Under the pieces are notes generated by a model that saw only the letters and a list, made by a program, of their open reading frames with translations, did no database searches and was not told the origin of the DNA. A stretch of DNA of 64,000 bases from Burkholderia aenigmatica (GTDB taxonomy: Bacteria > Pseudomonadota > Gammaproteobacteria > Burkholderiales > Burkholderiaceae), in contig NZ_CABVQC010000017.1 in NCBI RefSeq assembly GCF_902499175.1, forward strand, positions 59,891-123,890, in the 5' to 3' direction. Positions 43,367-52,111 of the stretch are shown here, piece by piece (position 1 is the stretch's first letter; each line of letters opens with the position of its first letter). Position numbers and translations under genes: made by a program.

Positions 43367-44317
43367 ATGTCCACTTCACTCGACACACTCGCCGACGGCG
43401 GCTTCAGCGTCGGCATCGAACTGCCGCTCGACAACGACTGGTCGCCGGCCGGCGACGCGAAGCGCCAGCATCAGGGCCGCCGCCCCGGCGTGCCCGACCT
43501 GGAGATCCACGCGGAGCTCGCGCAACTGGCCGACACACTCGGCTTTCGCGCGCTCTGGGTGCGCGACGTGCCGGTGTACGACCCGTCGTTCGGCGACGCC
43601 GCGCAGGTGTTCGAAACGTTCTCGTATCTCGGCTACCTCGCCGGCATCACGAACGACATCCTGCTCGGCACGGCCGCCGTCGTACTGCCGCTGCGCGAGC
43701 CGCTGCTGACGCTGAAATCGGCCGCGACGATCCAGGAGCTGAGCGGCGGGCGCCTGATGCTGGGCGTCGCGAGCGGCGACCGGCCGGTCGAATATCCGCT
43801 CTTCGGCCGCGATTTCGCGTCGCGCGGCGCGAATTTCCGCGACCAGATCGAACTGCTGCGCGACGGCGCGCGCGGCCACCTGCCGCCCGGCCTCGAAGTG
43901 CTGCCAGCCGCCCGTTCGCCGGTGCCGCTGCTCGTCGCGGGTCTCGCACAGCAGACGCCCGCGTGGATCGGCGAGCACATGGACGGCTGCCTCGCGTATC
44001 CGGGCACGCCGGCCGACCACGCGCAGCGCGCCGCGAACTGGCGCGCAGTGGCCGGCGACAAGCCGTACGTGAGCTTCATCCACCTCGACCTCGCGGAAGA
44101 TCCGCACGAACCGCTGCAGCGGCACCGCTTCGGCGCCCGTGCGGGCCGCCTGGCGCTGACGGAAGAACTCGCGGCGATGCGCGACGCGGGCGTGCGGCAC
44201 ATCGGCCTGCATTTCCGCCGCAACCGCCGCCCGCTCGACGAGACGATGGCCGAGATCGCGTCGGACGTGCTGCCCGAATTCCATCCGAAGACGAACGCGC
44301 AAACGCACGCTGCATAA
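43367..44317 (+). CDS. LLM-class flavin-dependent oxidoreductase
   Basis: A 316-residue protein of the luciferase-like monooxygenase fold. Typical segments are LADTLGFRALWVRDVPVYDP, ITNDILLGTAAVVLPLREPL, SGGRLMLGVASGDRPVEYPLFG and the C-terminal VRHIGLHFRRNRRPLDETM. Such enzymes use FMN or F420-like flavins to oxidise small molecules. It lies 12 bases after the MoaF-like gene and ends the unit headed by the MFS gene. The substrate is unknown; the aldo-keto reductase and old yellow enzyme downstream suggest work on carbonyl compounds or enones. Confidence 0.85.
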   Translation: MSTSLDTLADGGFSVGIELPLDNDWSPAGDAKRQHQGRRPGVPDLEIHAELAQLADTLGFRALWVRDVPVYDPSFGDAAQVFETFSYLGYLAGITNDILLGTAAVVLPLREPLLTLKSAATIQELSGGRLMLGVASGDRPVEYPLFGRDFASRGANFRDQIELLRDGARGHLPPGLEVLPAARSPVPLLVAGLAQQTPAWIGEHMDGCLAYPGTPADHAQRAANWRAVAGDKPYVSFIHLDLAEDPHEPLQRHRFGARAGRLALTEELAAMRDAGVRHIGLHFRRNRRPLDETMAEIASDVLPEFHPKTNAQTHAA

Positions 44318-44355
44318 GGCCGGCAACGGCCTTCGGCGGGCTCGCGGCACGACCT

Positions 44356-44378
44356 ATATTTGATTTTAAATCAAATAT
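44356..44378. promoter_or_regulatory. LysR operator candidate upstream of the aldo-keto reductase
   Basis: ATATTTGATTT (44356-44366), T, AAATCAAATAT (44368-44378) are perfect 11-base arms. The centre is the same TTGATTTNAAATCAA as at 41700-41714. It lies about 90 bases before the aldo-keto reductase start. Confidence 0.68.
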
Positions 44379-44468
44379 TATTGACCTCTAAAGGCGTTTA
44401 TTTCATCAGTCTCAAGCGCCAGAATGACTCCCATACCACAACCGTTCCACCTCTCCCAGGAGCACATG

Positions 44469-45275
44469 ATGAGCAAGATTCCCGCATTCGGCCTCGGTAC
44501 GTTCCGCCTGCAAGGCCAGGTTGTCATCGACTCGGTCCGCAACGGCCTCGAAGTCGGCTACCGCGCGATCGACACCGCGCAGATCTACGGCAACGAAGCC
44601 GAAGTCGGCGAAGCGATCGCCGCATCGGGCGTGCGTCGTGAAGACCTGTTCCTGACCACGAAGATCTGGGTCGACAACTACGCACCGGAAAAGCTGGTCG
44701 CGAGCCTCGAAGAAAGCCTGCGCAAGCTGCGTACCGACTATGTCGACCTGACGCTGATCCACTGGCCGGCCCCGGGCAACGGCGTGTCGATCCAGGCGTT
44801 CATGACCGCCCTCGCCGAAGCGAAGGCAAAGGGCCTCACGCGCCAGATCGGTATCTCGAACTTCAACATCGAACTGACGAAGGAAGCGATCGCGGCCGTC
44901 GGCAAGGAGGCGATCGCGACGAACCAGATCGAACTGAGCCCGTACCTGCAGAACCGCAAGCTGGTCGAGTTCCTGAACGCCGAAGGCATCCACGTGACGT
45001 CGTACATGACGCTCGCGTACGGCAAGGTGCTCGGCGACCCGGTGATCGGCGCGATCGCGCAGCGTCACAACGCGACGCCCGCACAAGTCGCACTCGCCTG
45101 GGCACTGCAGCTCGGCTACTCGGTGATCCCGTCGTCGACGAAGCGCGAAAACCTTGCAAGCAACCTGCTCGCACAGACGCTGCGCCTGACCGACGAAGAC
45201 ATGGCGCAAATCGCCGCGCTCGAGCGCAACGGCCGCGAAGTCGACCCGGCCGGCCTCGCGCCGAAGTGGGACTAA
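44469..45275 (+). CDS. dkgB: aldo-keto reductase (2,5-diketo-D-gluconate reductase B-like)
   Basis: A 268-residue AKR5-type reductase, the length of E. coli DkgB. Catalytic residues lie in [21 protein letters not shown] (Asp and Tyr), TTKIW (Lys) and [10 protein letters not shown] (His); the cofactor end is [16 protein letters not shown]. DkgB reduces 2,5-diketogluconate and methylglyoxal. AGGAG at 44457-44461 suits the ATG at 44469 better than the one at 44466. A LysR palindrome precedes it and an old yellow enzyme gene follows 63 bases on, suggesting one unit for carbonyl detoxification. The symbol is by similarity. Confidence 0.86.
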   Translation: MSKIPAFGLGTFRLQGQVVIDSVRNGLEVGYRAIDTAQIYGNEAEVGEAIAASGVRREDLFLTTKIWVDNYAPEKLVASLEESLRKLRTDYVDLTLIHWPAPGNGVSIQAFMTALAEAKAKGLTRQIGISNFNIELTKEAIAAVGKEAIATNQIELSPYLQNRKLVEFLNAEGIHVTSYMTLAYGKVLGDPVIGAIAQRHNATPAQVALAWALQLGYSVIPSSTKRENLASNLLAQTLRLTDEDMAQIAALERNGREVDPAGLAPKWD

Positions 45276-45301
45276 GCCCCCCGCCCCCGTAATCGACCCG
45301 T

Positions 45302-45321
45302 CCGCGGCCAGCCGGCCGCGG
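45302..45321 (+). other. hairpin between dkgB and the old yellow enzyme gene
   Basis: CCGCGGCC and GGCCGCGG pair around AGCC, 17 bases before the next start codon. It could reduce read-through or slow decay of the upstream message. Confidence 0.4.
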
Positions 45322-45338
45322 CACCGACAGGACACACC

Positions 45339-46454
45339 ATGACCCAGGACCCGCTTTTTCAACCGCTGCAGTTCGGCGCGCTGACGCTGCCGAACCGCAT
45401 CGTGATGCCGCCGATGACGCGTTCGCGCGCGAGCCAGCCCGGCGACGAGGCCAACGAACTGATGGCCGCGTATTACGCGCAGCGCGCGAGTGCCGGCCTG
45501 ATCGTCAGCGAAGGCACCTACATCGCGCCGCTCGGCAAGGGCTACGCATGGACGCCCGGCATTCACACGCCGTCGCAGGTCGCCGGCTGGCGCAAGGTGA
45601 CGGACGCCGTGCATGCCGCGCACGGCCGCATCTTCGCGCAGCTGTGGCACGTCGGCCGGCTGAGCCACACGAGCCTGCTCGGCGGCCAGCAACCCGTGTC
45701 GTCGTCGCCGATCCAGGCGAAGGGCGTGAACGTGTTCGTCGCCGGTGAGGACGGCAGCACGCCGGGTTTCGTGCAGGCCTCCGAGCCGCGCGCGCTGTCG
45801 ATCGACGAGATCCGCGAGATCGTCGACCAGTACCGCGCCGCCGCGCGCCACGCGATCGAAGCCGGCTTCGACGGCGTCGAACTGCACGGCGCGAACGGCT
45901 ACCTCGTGAACCAGTTCATCGATTCGAACGCGAACACGCGCACGGACATCTACGGCGGCTCGCTGGAAAACCGGCTGCGCTTCCTGCGCGAAGTCGCGCA
46001 GGCGCTGATCGACGGCACCGGTGACGCATCGCGCGTCGGCATCCGCCTCGCGCCGTTGACCACGCTGAACGGTTGTGTCGACGACGATCCGGAAACGACC
46101 TATCTCGCCGCCGCGAAGCTGCTCGGCGAACTCGGCGTCGGCTACCTGCACATCGCGGAAGCCGACTGGGACGACGCGCCGCTGATGCCGGTCGCGTTCA
46201 AGCAGCAACTGCGCGCCGCGTACCCGGGCGTACTGATCTACGCCGGCGCGTACACCGCCGAGCGCGCCCGCGAAGCGATCGCCGCCGGCTGGGCCGACCT
46301 CGTCGCTTTCGGCCGCCCGTTCGTCGCGAACCCCGACCTGCCCGAACGCCTGCGCACCGGCGCCGCGCTCGCGCCGCACGACCGCAACACGCTGTTCGGC
46401 GGCGGCGCCCAGGGCCTGACCGACTATCCGACGCTCGCGCAAGCCGCGGCGTAA
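45339..46454 (+). CDS. nemA: alkene reductase of the old yellow enzyme family (NemA-like)
   Basis: A 371-residue FMN enzyme that reduces activated C=C bonds, for example in N-ethylmaleimide, enones or nitrate esters, with NAD(P)H. Thr27 (PPMTRSR) tunes the flavin; His183 and Asn186 (ELHGANGYLVNQF) bind the substrate; Arg and Gly of VAFGRPFVANPDLPERL hold the phosphate. The gene follows dkgB closely and precedes the cyclase gene by 20 bases. It fits a reactive-electrophile response. NemA is the nearest well-known name. Confidence 0.88.
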   Translation: MTQDPLFQPLQFGALTLPNRIVMPPMTRSRASQPGDEANELMAAYYAQRASAGLIVSEGTYIAPLGKGYAWTPGIHTPSQVAGWRKVTDAVHAAHGRIFAQLWHVGRLSHTSLLGGQQPVSSSPIQAKGVNVFVAGEDGSTPGFVQASEPRALSIDEIREIVDQYRAAARHAIEAGFDGVELHGANGYLVNQFIDSNANTRTDIYGGSLENRLRFLREVAQALIDGTGDASRVGIRLAPLTTLNGCVDDDPETTYLAAAKLLGELGVGYLHIAEADWDDAPLMPVAFKQQLRAAYPGVLIYAGAYTAERAREAIAAGWADLVAFGRPFVANPDLPERLRTGAALAPHDRNTLFGGGAQGLTDYPTLAQAAA

Positions 46455-46474
46455 GCATTCGAGAGGAATCCGCA

Positions 46475-47437
46475 ATGAAAGCCACACTCGCGCGGCTCGC
46501 GCTCGCCGCGATCCTGCCGTTCGCGGCCGCACAGGCGGCCCACGCCGCCCCGTCCGCACCGGCGGCCGACTGGTATCCGTCCGTCTATGGCGCGAACGAC
46601 GAAATCGGCGCGGCCAACCTGCTGACGCCCGACGTCATCAAGCAGGCAGTCGGCCTCGTGAAGGCTGGCAAGACCTATCCGCTGGCCGTGCCGGTGGACA
46701 AGAACCTGCCGGCGTTCCGCCACCGCAGCTTCCGCCTGTACAACGTGCAGGTCGGCCAGCAGGCCGGCAAGAGCCTCGGCCCGAACAAGTTCACGTTCAA
46801 CGACGAGCTCGTCAACGCGTGGACCGGCGTCGGCACGCAGTTGAACGGAATCGGCCATATCGGCATCGACAACGTGTACTACAACGGCAATCAGGCAGCC
46901 GATTTCGTGACCGTCGACGGCGTGAAGAAGCTCGGCGTCGAAAAGGTGCCGCCGATCGTCACGCGCGGCGTTGTACTCGACATGACCGCTTACTACGGCA
47001 AGCCGATCGTGCCGGGCGGCACCGAGTTCACGGTCGCCGACATCCAGGCCGTGCTGAAGAAGCAGGGGCTGACGCTGCGCAAGGGCGACGTCGTGCTGTT
47101 CAACACCGGCTGGCTGGAGCTGATCGGCAAGGACAACAAGCAGTTCCTCGAAGTCGAGCCCGGCATCGGCATGGAAGCAGCGAAGTGGCTGGCCGACCAG
47201 GGGATCGTCGCGTTCGGCGGCGACACGTGGGCGTCGGAGGTCTATCCGAATCCGCACACGCAGGACGAATTCCCGATCAACCAGTACATGCTCGCGAAGC
47301 GCGGCATCTACAACCTGGAGCTGATCGACAGCCGCGCGCTGGTGCGCGACAAGGCGTGGGAATTCCTGTTCGTGCTCGGCCAGCCGCTGTACGTCGGCTC
47401 CACGCAGGTCAACATCAACCCGGTCGCGATCCGCTGA
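46475..47437 (+). CDS. exported cyclase-family protein (kynurenine formamidase-like fold)
   Basis: A 320-residue protein with a signal peptide ending AQAAHA before APSAPAADWYPS. The mature part follows the putative cyclase family that includes kynurenine formamidase: NDEIGAANLLTPDVI at the start, GTQLNGIGHIGIDNVYYNG as the metal-binding region with His and Asp, and LRKGDVVLFNTGW and FGGDTWASEVYPNP later. GTQLNGIGHIG replaces the more usual HxGTHxD motif, a subgroup form. GAGAGGA precedes the ATG at 46475. It ends the reductase unit and may hydrolyse a lactone or amide in the periplasm. Confidence 0.82.
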   Translation: MKATLARLALAAILPFAAAQAAHAAPSAPAADWYPSVYGANDEIGAANLLTPDVIKQAVGLVKAGKTYPLAVPVDKNLPAFRHRSFRLYNVQVGQQAGKSLGPNKFTFNDELVNAWTGVGTQLNGIGHIGIDNVYYNGNQAADFVTVDGVKKLGVEKVPPIVTRGVVLDMTAYYGKPIVPGGTEFTVADIQAVLKKQGLTLRKGDVVLFNTGWLELIGKDNKQFLEVEPGIGMEAAKWLADQGIVAFGGDTWASEVYPNPHTQDEFPINQYMLAKRGIYNLELIDSRALVRDKAWEFLFVLGQPLYVGSTQVNINPVAIR

Positions 47438-47454
47438 TCGCGCATCCGCGCCCC

Positions 47455-47485
47455 GACAATCGCGGCCGCTATCGCCGCGATTGTC
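47455..47485 (+). terminator. terminator after the cyclase gene
   Basis: GACAATCGCGGC and GCCGCGATTGTC form 12 perfect pairs around a 7-base loop, followed by ATTTCC. It lies 18 bases after the stop codon. Confidence 0.6.
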
Positions 47486-47574
47486 ATTTCCGAGTTGCGG
47501 CCCGCGCAATCGGCGTCTAGTGTTGACAGGATCGACTTCACACGACCGTCACCCGACCTGAAAGGACGCCCCCC

Positions 47575-48093
47575 ATGCCAAGCCGCTCCCCGACACGCGA
47601 CATGCTGCTGGCCCTTGCGGCCGGTCTTTCCCTCGCGGCGTTCACCGCGCCCGCGCATGCCGACGACGCGGCCGGTCTCGCGCCGCCCGAGCCGGCCACG
47701 CCGGTGCTGTCGACCACCGCGAGCGGCTTGCAGGTCTACGCGTGCGAATACGATGCCGAACACCGGCTCGCGTGGACCTTCCAGCACCCCGAAGCGCTGC
47801 TGTTCGATGCCGGCGGCACACTCGTCGTCCGGCACGGCGCAGGGCCGTCGTGGGAAGCGCTCGACGGCAGCCGCATCACCGGCAAGAAGCTCGCGGAAGC
47901 GCCGAGCGCAAACCCGGCCAGCGTTCCCCAACTGCTGCTCGCGGTGACGCCGGTCGCAACCGGCACGCTCGCCGGCGTGCGCTTCGTGCAGCGGCTCGAC
48001 ACGGCGGGCGGCACGCCGCCGGCCGCGACGTGCGCGACCGAGCATGCAACCGGTCGCTTCCCGTACTTCGCGCGCTATGTGTTCCTGAAGTGA
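47575..48093 (+). CDS. DUF3455-family exported protein
   Basis: A 172-residue protein with a signal peptide (LLALAAGLSLAAFTAPAHA, cut before DDAAG). The mature part shows GLQVYACEYDAEHRLAWTFQHPEALLFD, WEALDGSRITGKKL and a cysteine-containing end (CATEHATGRFPYFARYVF). This is the DUF3455 pattern, a small family of secreted proteins of unknown role. The gene stands alone; AAAGGA is located before the start. Two cysteines may form a disulfide. Confidence 0.78.
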   Translation: MPSRSPTRDMLLALAAGLSLAAFTAPAHADDAAGLAPPEPATPVLSTTASGLQVYACEYDAEHRLAWTFQHPEALLFDAGGTLVVRHGAGPSWEALDGSRITGKKLAEAPSANPASVPQLLLAVTPVATGTLAGVRFVQRLDTAGGTPPAATCATEHATGRFPYFARYVFLK

Positions 48094-48152
48094 CATGCAC
48101 GGCGTCGACGGCACCGGGCATCACCCGGTTCTTTCCGCCACGCGCCCATTTA

Positions 48153-48515
48153 CTCAGCTATCCTATCCTTAATGAGCGGCTGCGCGCGGCCGTGCCTGCG
48201 TTCATCCGGTCGGAATGCGACGAGGCGAGCATGCGCATCGCGCTCGACGACGCGGCGCTCCTCCATCGCGACGCCCCCGAGGCGCAGGAAGCGCGGGCCG
48301 AGGGCAACCGGGCGTTCGGCGCGTTCATGCGCGAAGCGCTGCCCGACGTGTCCGACACCACGCATGCGCTCGCTTGCGAACTGATCATCACGACGCTCAC
48401 GTCGGGCGGCAAGGTGTTCTCCGAAACCGCGCGCACGCCGGCGGAAATCGACGCCTATTCGACCGCGATGGCCGACATGTTCTGCGCGTACCTCGCGCAT
48501 CTCACGCGCGATTGA
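48153..48515 (+). pseudogene. C-terminal remnant of a TetR-family regulator
   Basis: The frame encodes about 120 residues (LNERLRAAVPAFIRSECDEA, LHRDAPEAQEARAEGNRAFG, AFMREALPDVSDTT, MADMFCAYLAHL) that look like the ligand-binding half of an AcrR-type TetR protein. No helix-turn-helix region lies upstream in any frame, and the segment begins right after the DUF3455 gene. It has no credible start codon with a ribosome binding site. It is most likely a broken regulator; a new short protein cannot be ruled out. The 5' limit is approximate. Confidence 0.55.
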
Positions 48516-49056
48516 CCCAACGAGGGCCAGAACGCGCGAGCGCAAGCCGCGCGCGGCACCGGTATCATCCGGGTGCCGCTTGCGCGCGACCGCGCATCGC
48601 GTCGCACGCCGCCACCGTCATGCGTGTGCGCAGTTTCAATGAAATAGATTTGTAAGATTCAATGCCTCACCCGCTCCTGTCCTGCCCGCCGCCCCCGCAT
48701 TCAAATAGTCGCCTTAACGGATTCAAACTAGGCGTATACACGCGTGTCGTCGCAACGAAGCCCCGTTGCACGCCGATATAAGCGCTGCGACATGCGCTGC
48801 ATGCTCTTCCCCCGATGGGACGTGATGGGCGGCTCGCCTAACCTTCGCTACGGCAAAGCACACGTGACGGGGTCGACCACACCACGCGTCGTCCGACGCG
48901 ACACCCTCGCGATCGTTTCGATTCGCACGTAACGACACGCATCACGCGTCATTCGTCCCCGCGACGTTGCCGACAAATCCCAACTAGATAGATACGAGAC
49001 ACCCTGACGACGGTTCGCTACGGGCCGTTTCAGCATGCTGATAAAGGAGCAAGCTC
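48516..49056. other. long leader region of the purine permease gene
   Basis: These 541 bases lack a credible gene. The last part contains several inverted repeats, including TCAGCATGCTGA at 49030-49041 directly before the ribosome binding site AAGGAG at 49044-49049. A structured leader or riboswitch for purines is possible but I cannot match a known class by eye. Confidence 0.45.
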
Positions 49057-50445
49057 ATGAGTGATACCCCGGTGCAGCCGACGGTCGACGTCGGCGCGAC
49101 AGAAACTGACTTTGGCACCAAGGGAGTCATCGACCGGTACTTCGGCATTTCGTCGCGCGGCAGCACACAGCGCCGCGAGATCATTGCCGGCGTCACGACC
49201 TTCCTCGCGATGGTCTATTCCGTGTTCGTCGTGCCCGGCATGTTCGGCAAGGCCGGCTTCGACACGAGTGCGGTGTTCGTCGCGGTCTGCCTGACCACCG
49301 CGTTCGGTTCGCTGCTGATGGGCCTGTGGGCCAAGCTGCCGATCGCGATCGGCTGCGCGATCTCGCTGACCGCGTTCACCGCGTTCGGCCTCGTGCTCGG
49401 CAAGGGGCTGTCGCCGACGGTCGCGCTCGGCGCCGTGTTCCTGATGGGCCTCGTGTTCACCGGCATCTCGGTCACCGGCGTGCGTTCGTGGATCCTGCGC
49501 AACCTGCCCGCGGGCGTCGCGCACGGCACCGGGATCGGCATCGGCCTGTTCCTGCTGCTGATCGCATCGAACGACGTCGGCCTCGTGATCAAGAACCCGG
49601 GCGCCGGCCTGCCGGTCTCGCTCGGCCAGATCACCGCGCTCCCGGTCATCATGTCGGTCATCGGCCTCGCCGCGATCTTCGGCCTCGAAAAGCGTCGCGT
49701 GCCGGGCGGCATCCTGCTCGTCGTGATCGCGATCTCGATCTTCGGCCTGATCTTCGATCCGAGCGTGAAGTACCACGGCATCTTCGCGCTGCCGTCGCTG
49801 AGCGCACCGGGCCATGCGTCGCTGATCGGCGCGATGGACATCAAGGGCGCGCTGTCGATGGCCGTGCTGCCGAGCGTGCTGGCGCTGGTGATGACGGCCG
49901 TGTTCGACGCGACCGGCACGATCCGCGCGGTCGCGGGCCAGGCCGGCCAGCTCGACGAGAACGGCCGCATCATCAACGGCGGCCGTGCGCTGACCGCCGA
50001 TTCGCTCAGCTCGATCTTCTCCGGCTTCCTCGGCGGCGCGCCGGCGGCAGCCTACATCGAGTCGAGCGTCGGCGTGGCCGCCGGCGCGAAGACGGGCCTC
50101 GCGGCCGCCGTGGTCGGCCTGCTGTTCCTCGTCGTGATGTTCTTCTCGCCGCTCGCGGGCCTCGTGCCGTCGTACGCCACGGCACCGGCGCTGATGTACG
50201 TCGGCCTGCTGATGCTCGGCAGCGTGAGCAAGCTGCACATGGACGACATGGTCGACGCGATGTCCGGCCTCGTCTGCGCGGTGTTCATCGTGCTGACCGC
50301 GAACATCGTGACGGGCATCATGCTCGGCTTCTCGACGCTCGTGATCGGCCGCATCGCCAGCGGCGAATTCCGCAAGCTCAACGTCGGCACCGTGCTCATC
50401 GCGGCCGTGCTCGTCACGTTCTATCTCGGCGGCTGGGCGATCTGA
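49057..50445 (+). CDS. NCS2-family purine permease (AzgA/GhxP-like)
   Basis: A 462-residue inner-membrane permease with about 13 membrane segments. The start [34 protein letters not shown] and the segment [19 protein letters not shown] are characteristic of the AzgA group, which imports adenine, guanine or hypoxanthine with protons. [30 protein letters not shown] near residues 320-350 is the substrate-binding signature. AAGGAG lies seven bases before the ATG. The gene stands alone behind a long leader and ends at a strong terminator. The exact base transported is not predictable. Confidence 0.88.
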   Translation: MSDTPVQPTVDVGATETDFGTKGVIDRYFGISSRGSTQRREIIAGVTTFLAMVYSVFVVPGMFGKAGFDTSAVFVAVCLTTAFGSLLMGLWAKLPIAIGCAISLTAFTAFGLVLGKGLSPTVALGAVFLMGLVFTGISVTGVRSWILRNLPAGVAHGTGIGIGLFLLLIASNDVGLVIKNPGAGLPVSLGQITALPVIMSVIGLAAIFGLEKRRVPGGILLVVIAISIFGLIFDPSVKYHGIFALPSLSAPGHASLIGAMDIKGALSMAVLPSVLALVMTAVFDATGTIRAVAGQAGQLDENGRIINGGRALTADSLSSIFSGFLGGAPAAAYIESSVGVAAGAKTGLAAAVVGLLFLVVMFFSPLAGLVPSYATAPALMYVGLLMLGSVSKLHMDDMVDAMSGLVCAVFIVLTANIVTGIMLGFSTLVIGRIASGEFRKLNVGTVLIAAVLVTFYLGGWAI

Positions 50446-50534
50446 CCGCGAAACGTGCGCGACGTCGCCGGCAGAAGGACGGCGCGCATCGGGACGACAT
50501 CGTCTCCTCCACCATCATCGTTGATGGTCTCCAG

Positions 50535-50565
50535 GCCTGGGAACGCAAGTTTCCAGGCTTTTTTT
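50535..50565 (+). terminator. intrinsic terminator of the purine permease gene
   Basis: A 10-pair stem (GCCTGGGAAC with GTTTCCAGGC, one G-U pair) closes on GCAA and is followed by seven T. It lies 90 bases after the stop. Confidence 0.85.
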
Positions 50566-50658
50566 GTTGAGGCGGCGCCGTACGGCGCGCATCGCGGAAA
50601 CGGCGCGGCGTGAATCCGCCCCCGATGCTACGATCGTGCTTTGCCTTCAGGAGCCCCC

Positions 50659-51252
50659 ATGAACACGCTCGGCATCGTCTCCGAATCGAGCACCCGGATG
50701 TCGGCGCACAAGCCGCCGTTCATCCCGTCGTTCGGCTTCCACGAAGTGCACGAATCGAAGCCGATCGATGCTGCGCCGGCACGCATCATCGACACGGTCG
50801 CCGCGCTCGACATGCGCACGGATCCGGTCGTCGACGCACTGCTCAACGTCCGTGAATTCCCGGCAGCCGTTGTCGCGTCGCTGCGCCACGGCACCCCGCG
50901 AGTCGAACGCGAACGCTTCGGCCTCCAAGCATTCACACCGCTGCATCGCGACGAAACGTCGCTGTCGTTCGGCCTGATCGGCCGCTTCTGGCGTCCGGAC
51001 CTCGGCGTGCTGAAGATCGCCGACGCGGCGGCGTTCGTGCGGCACGACGACCCGCGCGACGCAAAGCTGGTGCTGCGCTTCGAGGTCGTCGGGCTCGCGT
51101 CGGGCGCGCACATGCTGCGCACCGAAACCTTCGTGCATTGCCCGACCGCACGCACGCGGCTGCTGTTCATGCCGTACTGGCTCGCGATCCGGATGGCGAG
51201 CGGCTGGATTCGGCGTCGCACGCTGGCGGCGGTGGAGATGGCGCTGACGTAG
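50659..51252 (+). CDS. conserved hypothetical protein
   Basis: A 197-residue soluble protein that I cannot assign with confidence. The middle and end (LSFGLIGRFWRPDLGVLKI, KLVLRFEVVGLASGAHMLRT, FVHCPTARTRLLFMPYWLA) read as beta strands closed by a C-terminal helix, similar to START/SRPBCC-type domains that hold hydrophobic ligands. There is no signal peptide or membrane segment. CAGGAG at 50648-50653 supports the ATG at 50659. It stands alone between the purine permease terminator and a convergent pair of membrane-protein genes. Confidence 0.7.
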   Translation: MNTLGIVSESSTRMSAHKPPFIPSFGFHEVHESKPIDAAPARIIDTVAALDMRTDPVVDALLNVREFPAAVVASLRHGTPRVERERFGLQAFTPLHRDETSLSFGLIGRFWRPDLGVLKIADAAAFVRHDDPRDAKLVLRFEVVGLASGAHMLRTETFVHCPTARTRLLFMPYWLAIRMASGWIRRRTLAAVEMALT

Positions 51253-51298
51253 AAACTATCCCGCCTCTGCCGATGGCCGGCGCGCGCCGGCCTGCGCA

Positions 51299-51700
51299 TC
51301 AGAACGGCTTGATCACGACCAGCCCGACGACGATCGCCGTCGCGGCCACGACCGCACCCGCCGCCTGCCCGAGCCACGGCGCCGGCACGACGACGAGATC
51401 GTCGCGTTCCATGCGCCGCAGCGTGCCGGCCAGGATCCCGTGCAGCGCCGACAGCGCGACGACCACCACGAGCTTCACCGACAGCCACGCCGCGCCGAAC
51501 CAGTGACCGTTCAGCGCCAGCGCGATCCCCGCGATCCACACGAGCGCGAGCGCGGGCGCCGTCACCGTGCGGTCCCAGCGCCGCACCGCGCGATGCACGG
51601 CGAGGTTGGCGATGCGCACGCCGACGGACAGCAGCAGCAGGCCGCCGACGAACGTGACCATGGCAACGACATGAACGGCCTTGAGCCACAGATAGATCAT
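51299..51700 (-). CDS. small CopD-like membrane protein
   Basis: A 133-residue inner-membrane protein with four membrane segments. The first, MIYLWLKAVHVVAMVTFVGGLLLL, has the KxxHV pattern typical of the CopD/DUF2269-like group that places a His in helix 1. The second and third follow RWDRTVTAPALALVW and HWFGAAWLSVKLVVVV. A GGAGG lies before the ATG at 51700, which overlaps the stop of the DUF3817 gene by four bases. Its role is unknown; heme or copper-linked functions have been proposed for relatives. Confidence 0.75.
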   Translation of the reverse strand: MIYLWLKAVHVVAMVTFVGGLLLLSVGVRIANLAVHRAVRRWDRTVTAPALALVWIAGIALALNGHWFGAAWLSVKLVVVVALSALHGILAGTLRRMERDDLVVVPAPWLGQAAGAVVAATAIVVGLVVIKPF

Positions 51701-52005
51701 TGCGCATGCCTCCTGCGCGCAATCCATCCGGCACTCGTCAGGCCGGCGAACGGCACGACGGCCGCCAGCACGAGCCGCGCGACTTCGGCCTTGCTCCACA
51801 GCCCGCTCGACGCGGTGCCGACGACCGCCCACACGTACATCGCGAACGCGATGCCGTGCACCGGGCCCATGATCGATACCGCGGCCGGATAGCCGGCCAG
51901 GTGCTTGAGCGGCACGGCGACGCACACCAGCACCACGAGCGTGGTCGCCTCCAGCAACGACAGATATTGCAGGTTCCGCAGCGCATTGCGATCGTCTTGT
52001 TGCAT
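51697..52005 (-). CDS. DUF3817-family membrane protein
   Basis: A 102-residue protein with three membrane segments. LRNLQYLSLLEATTLVVLVCVAVPLKHLAGYP (residues about 9-40), then SIMGPVHGIAFAMYVWAV, match the DUF3817 family, small integral proteins of unknown role. The start at 52005 follows the usual family beginning. It is translationally coupled to the downstream CopD-like gene and diverges from a GlxA-type AraC regulator gene, which may control the pair. Confidence 0.8.
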   Translation of the reverse strand: MQQDDRNALRNLQYLSLLEATTLVVLVCVAVPLKHLAGYPAAVSIMGPVHGIAFAMYVWAVVGTASSGLWSKAEVARLVLAAVVPFAGLTSAGWIARRRHAQ

Positions 52006-52111
52006 TGACAGCCTCCAGGTTGGTCCGCGACGATTGTCGCGTATGGTGCCGCTTCGGGCCATTGGCTAAAATGACATCTTTAAACGGATTCTGGCCAAGC
52101 CCCCGAACGCC

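Noticed and set aside
44412..46559. Minus-strand open frame of 715 codons opposite the aldo-keto reductase and old yellow enzyme genes
   Set aside because: It spans two recognisable plus-strand enzymes and has shadow-type composition.
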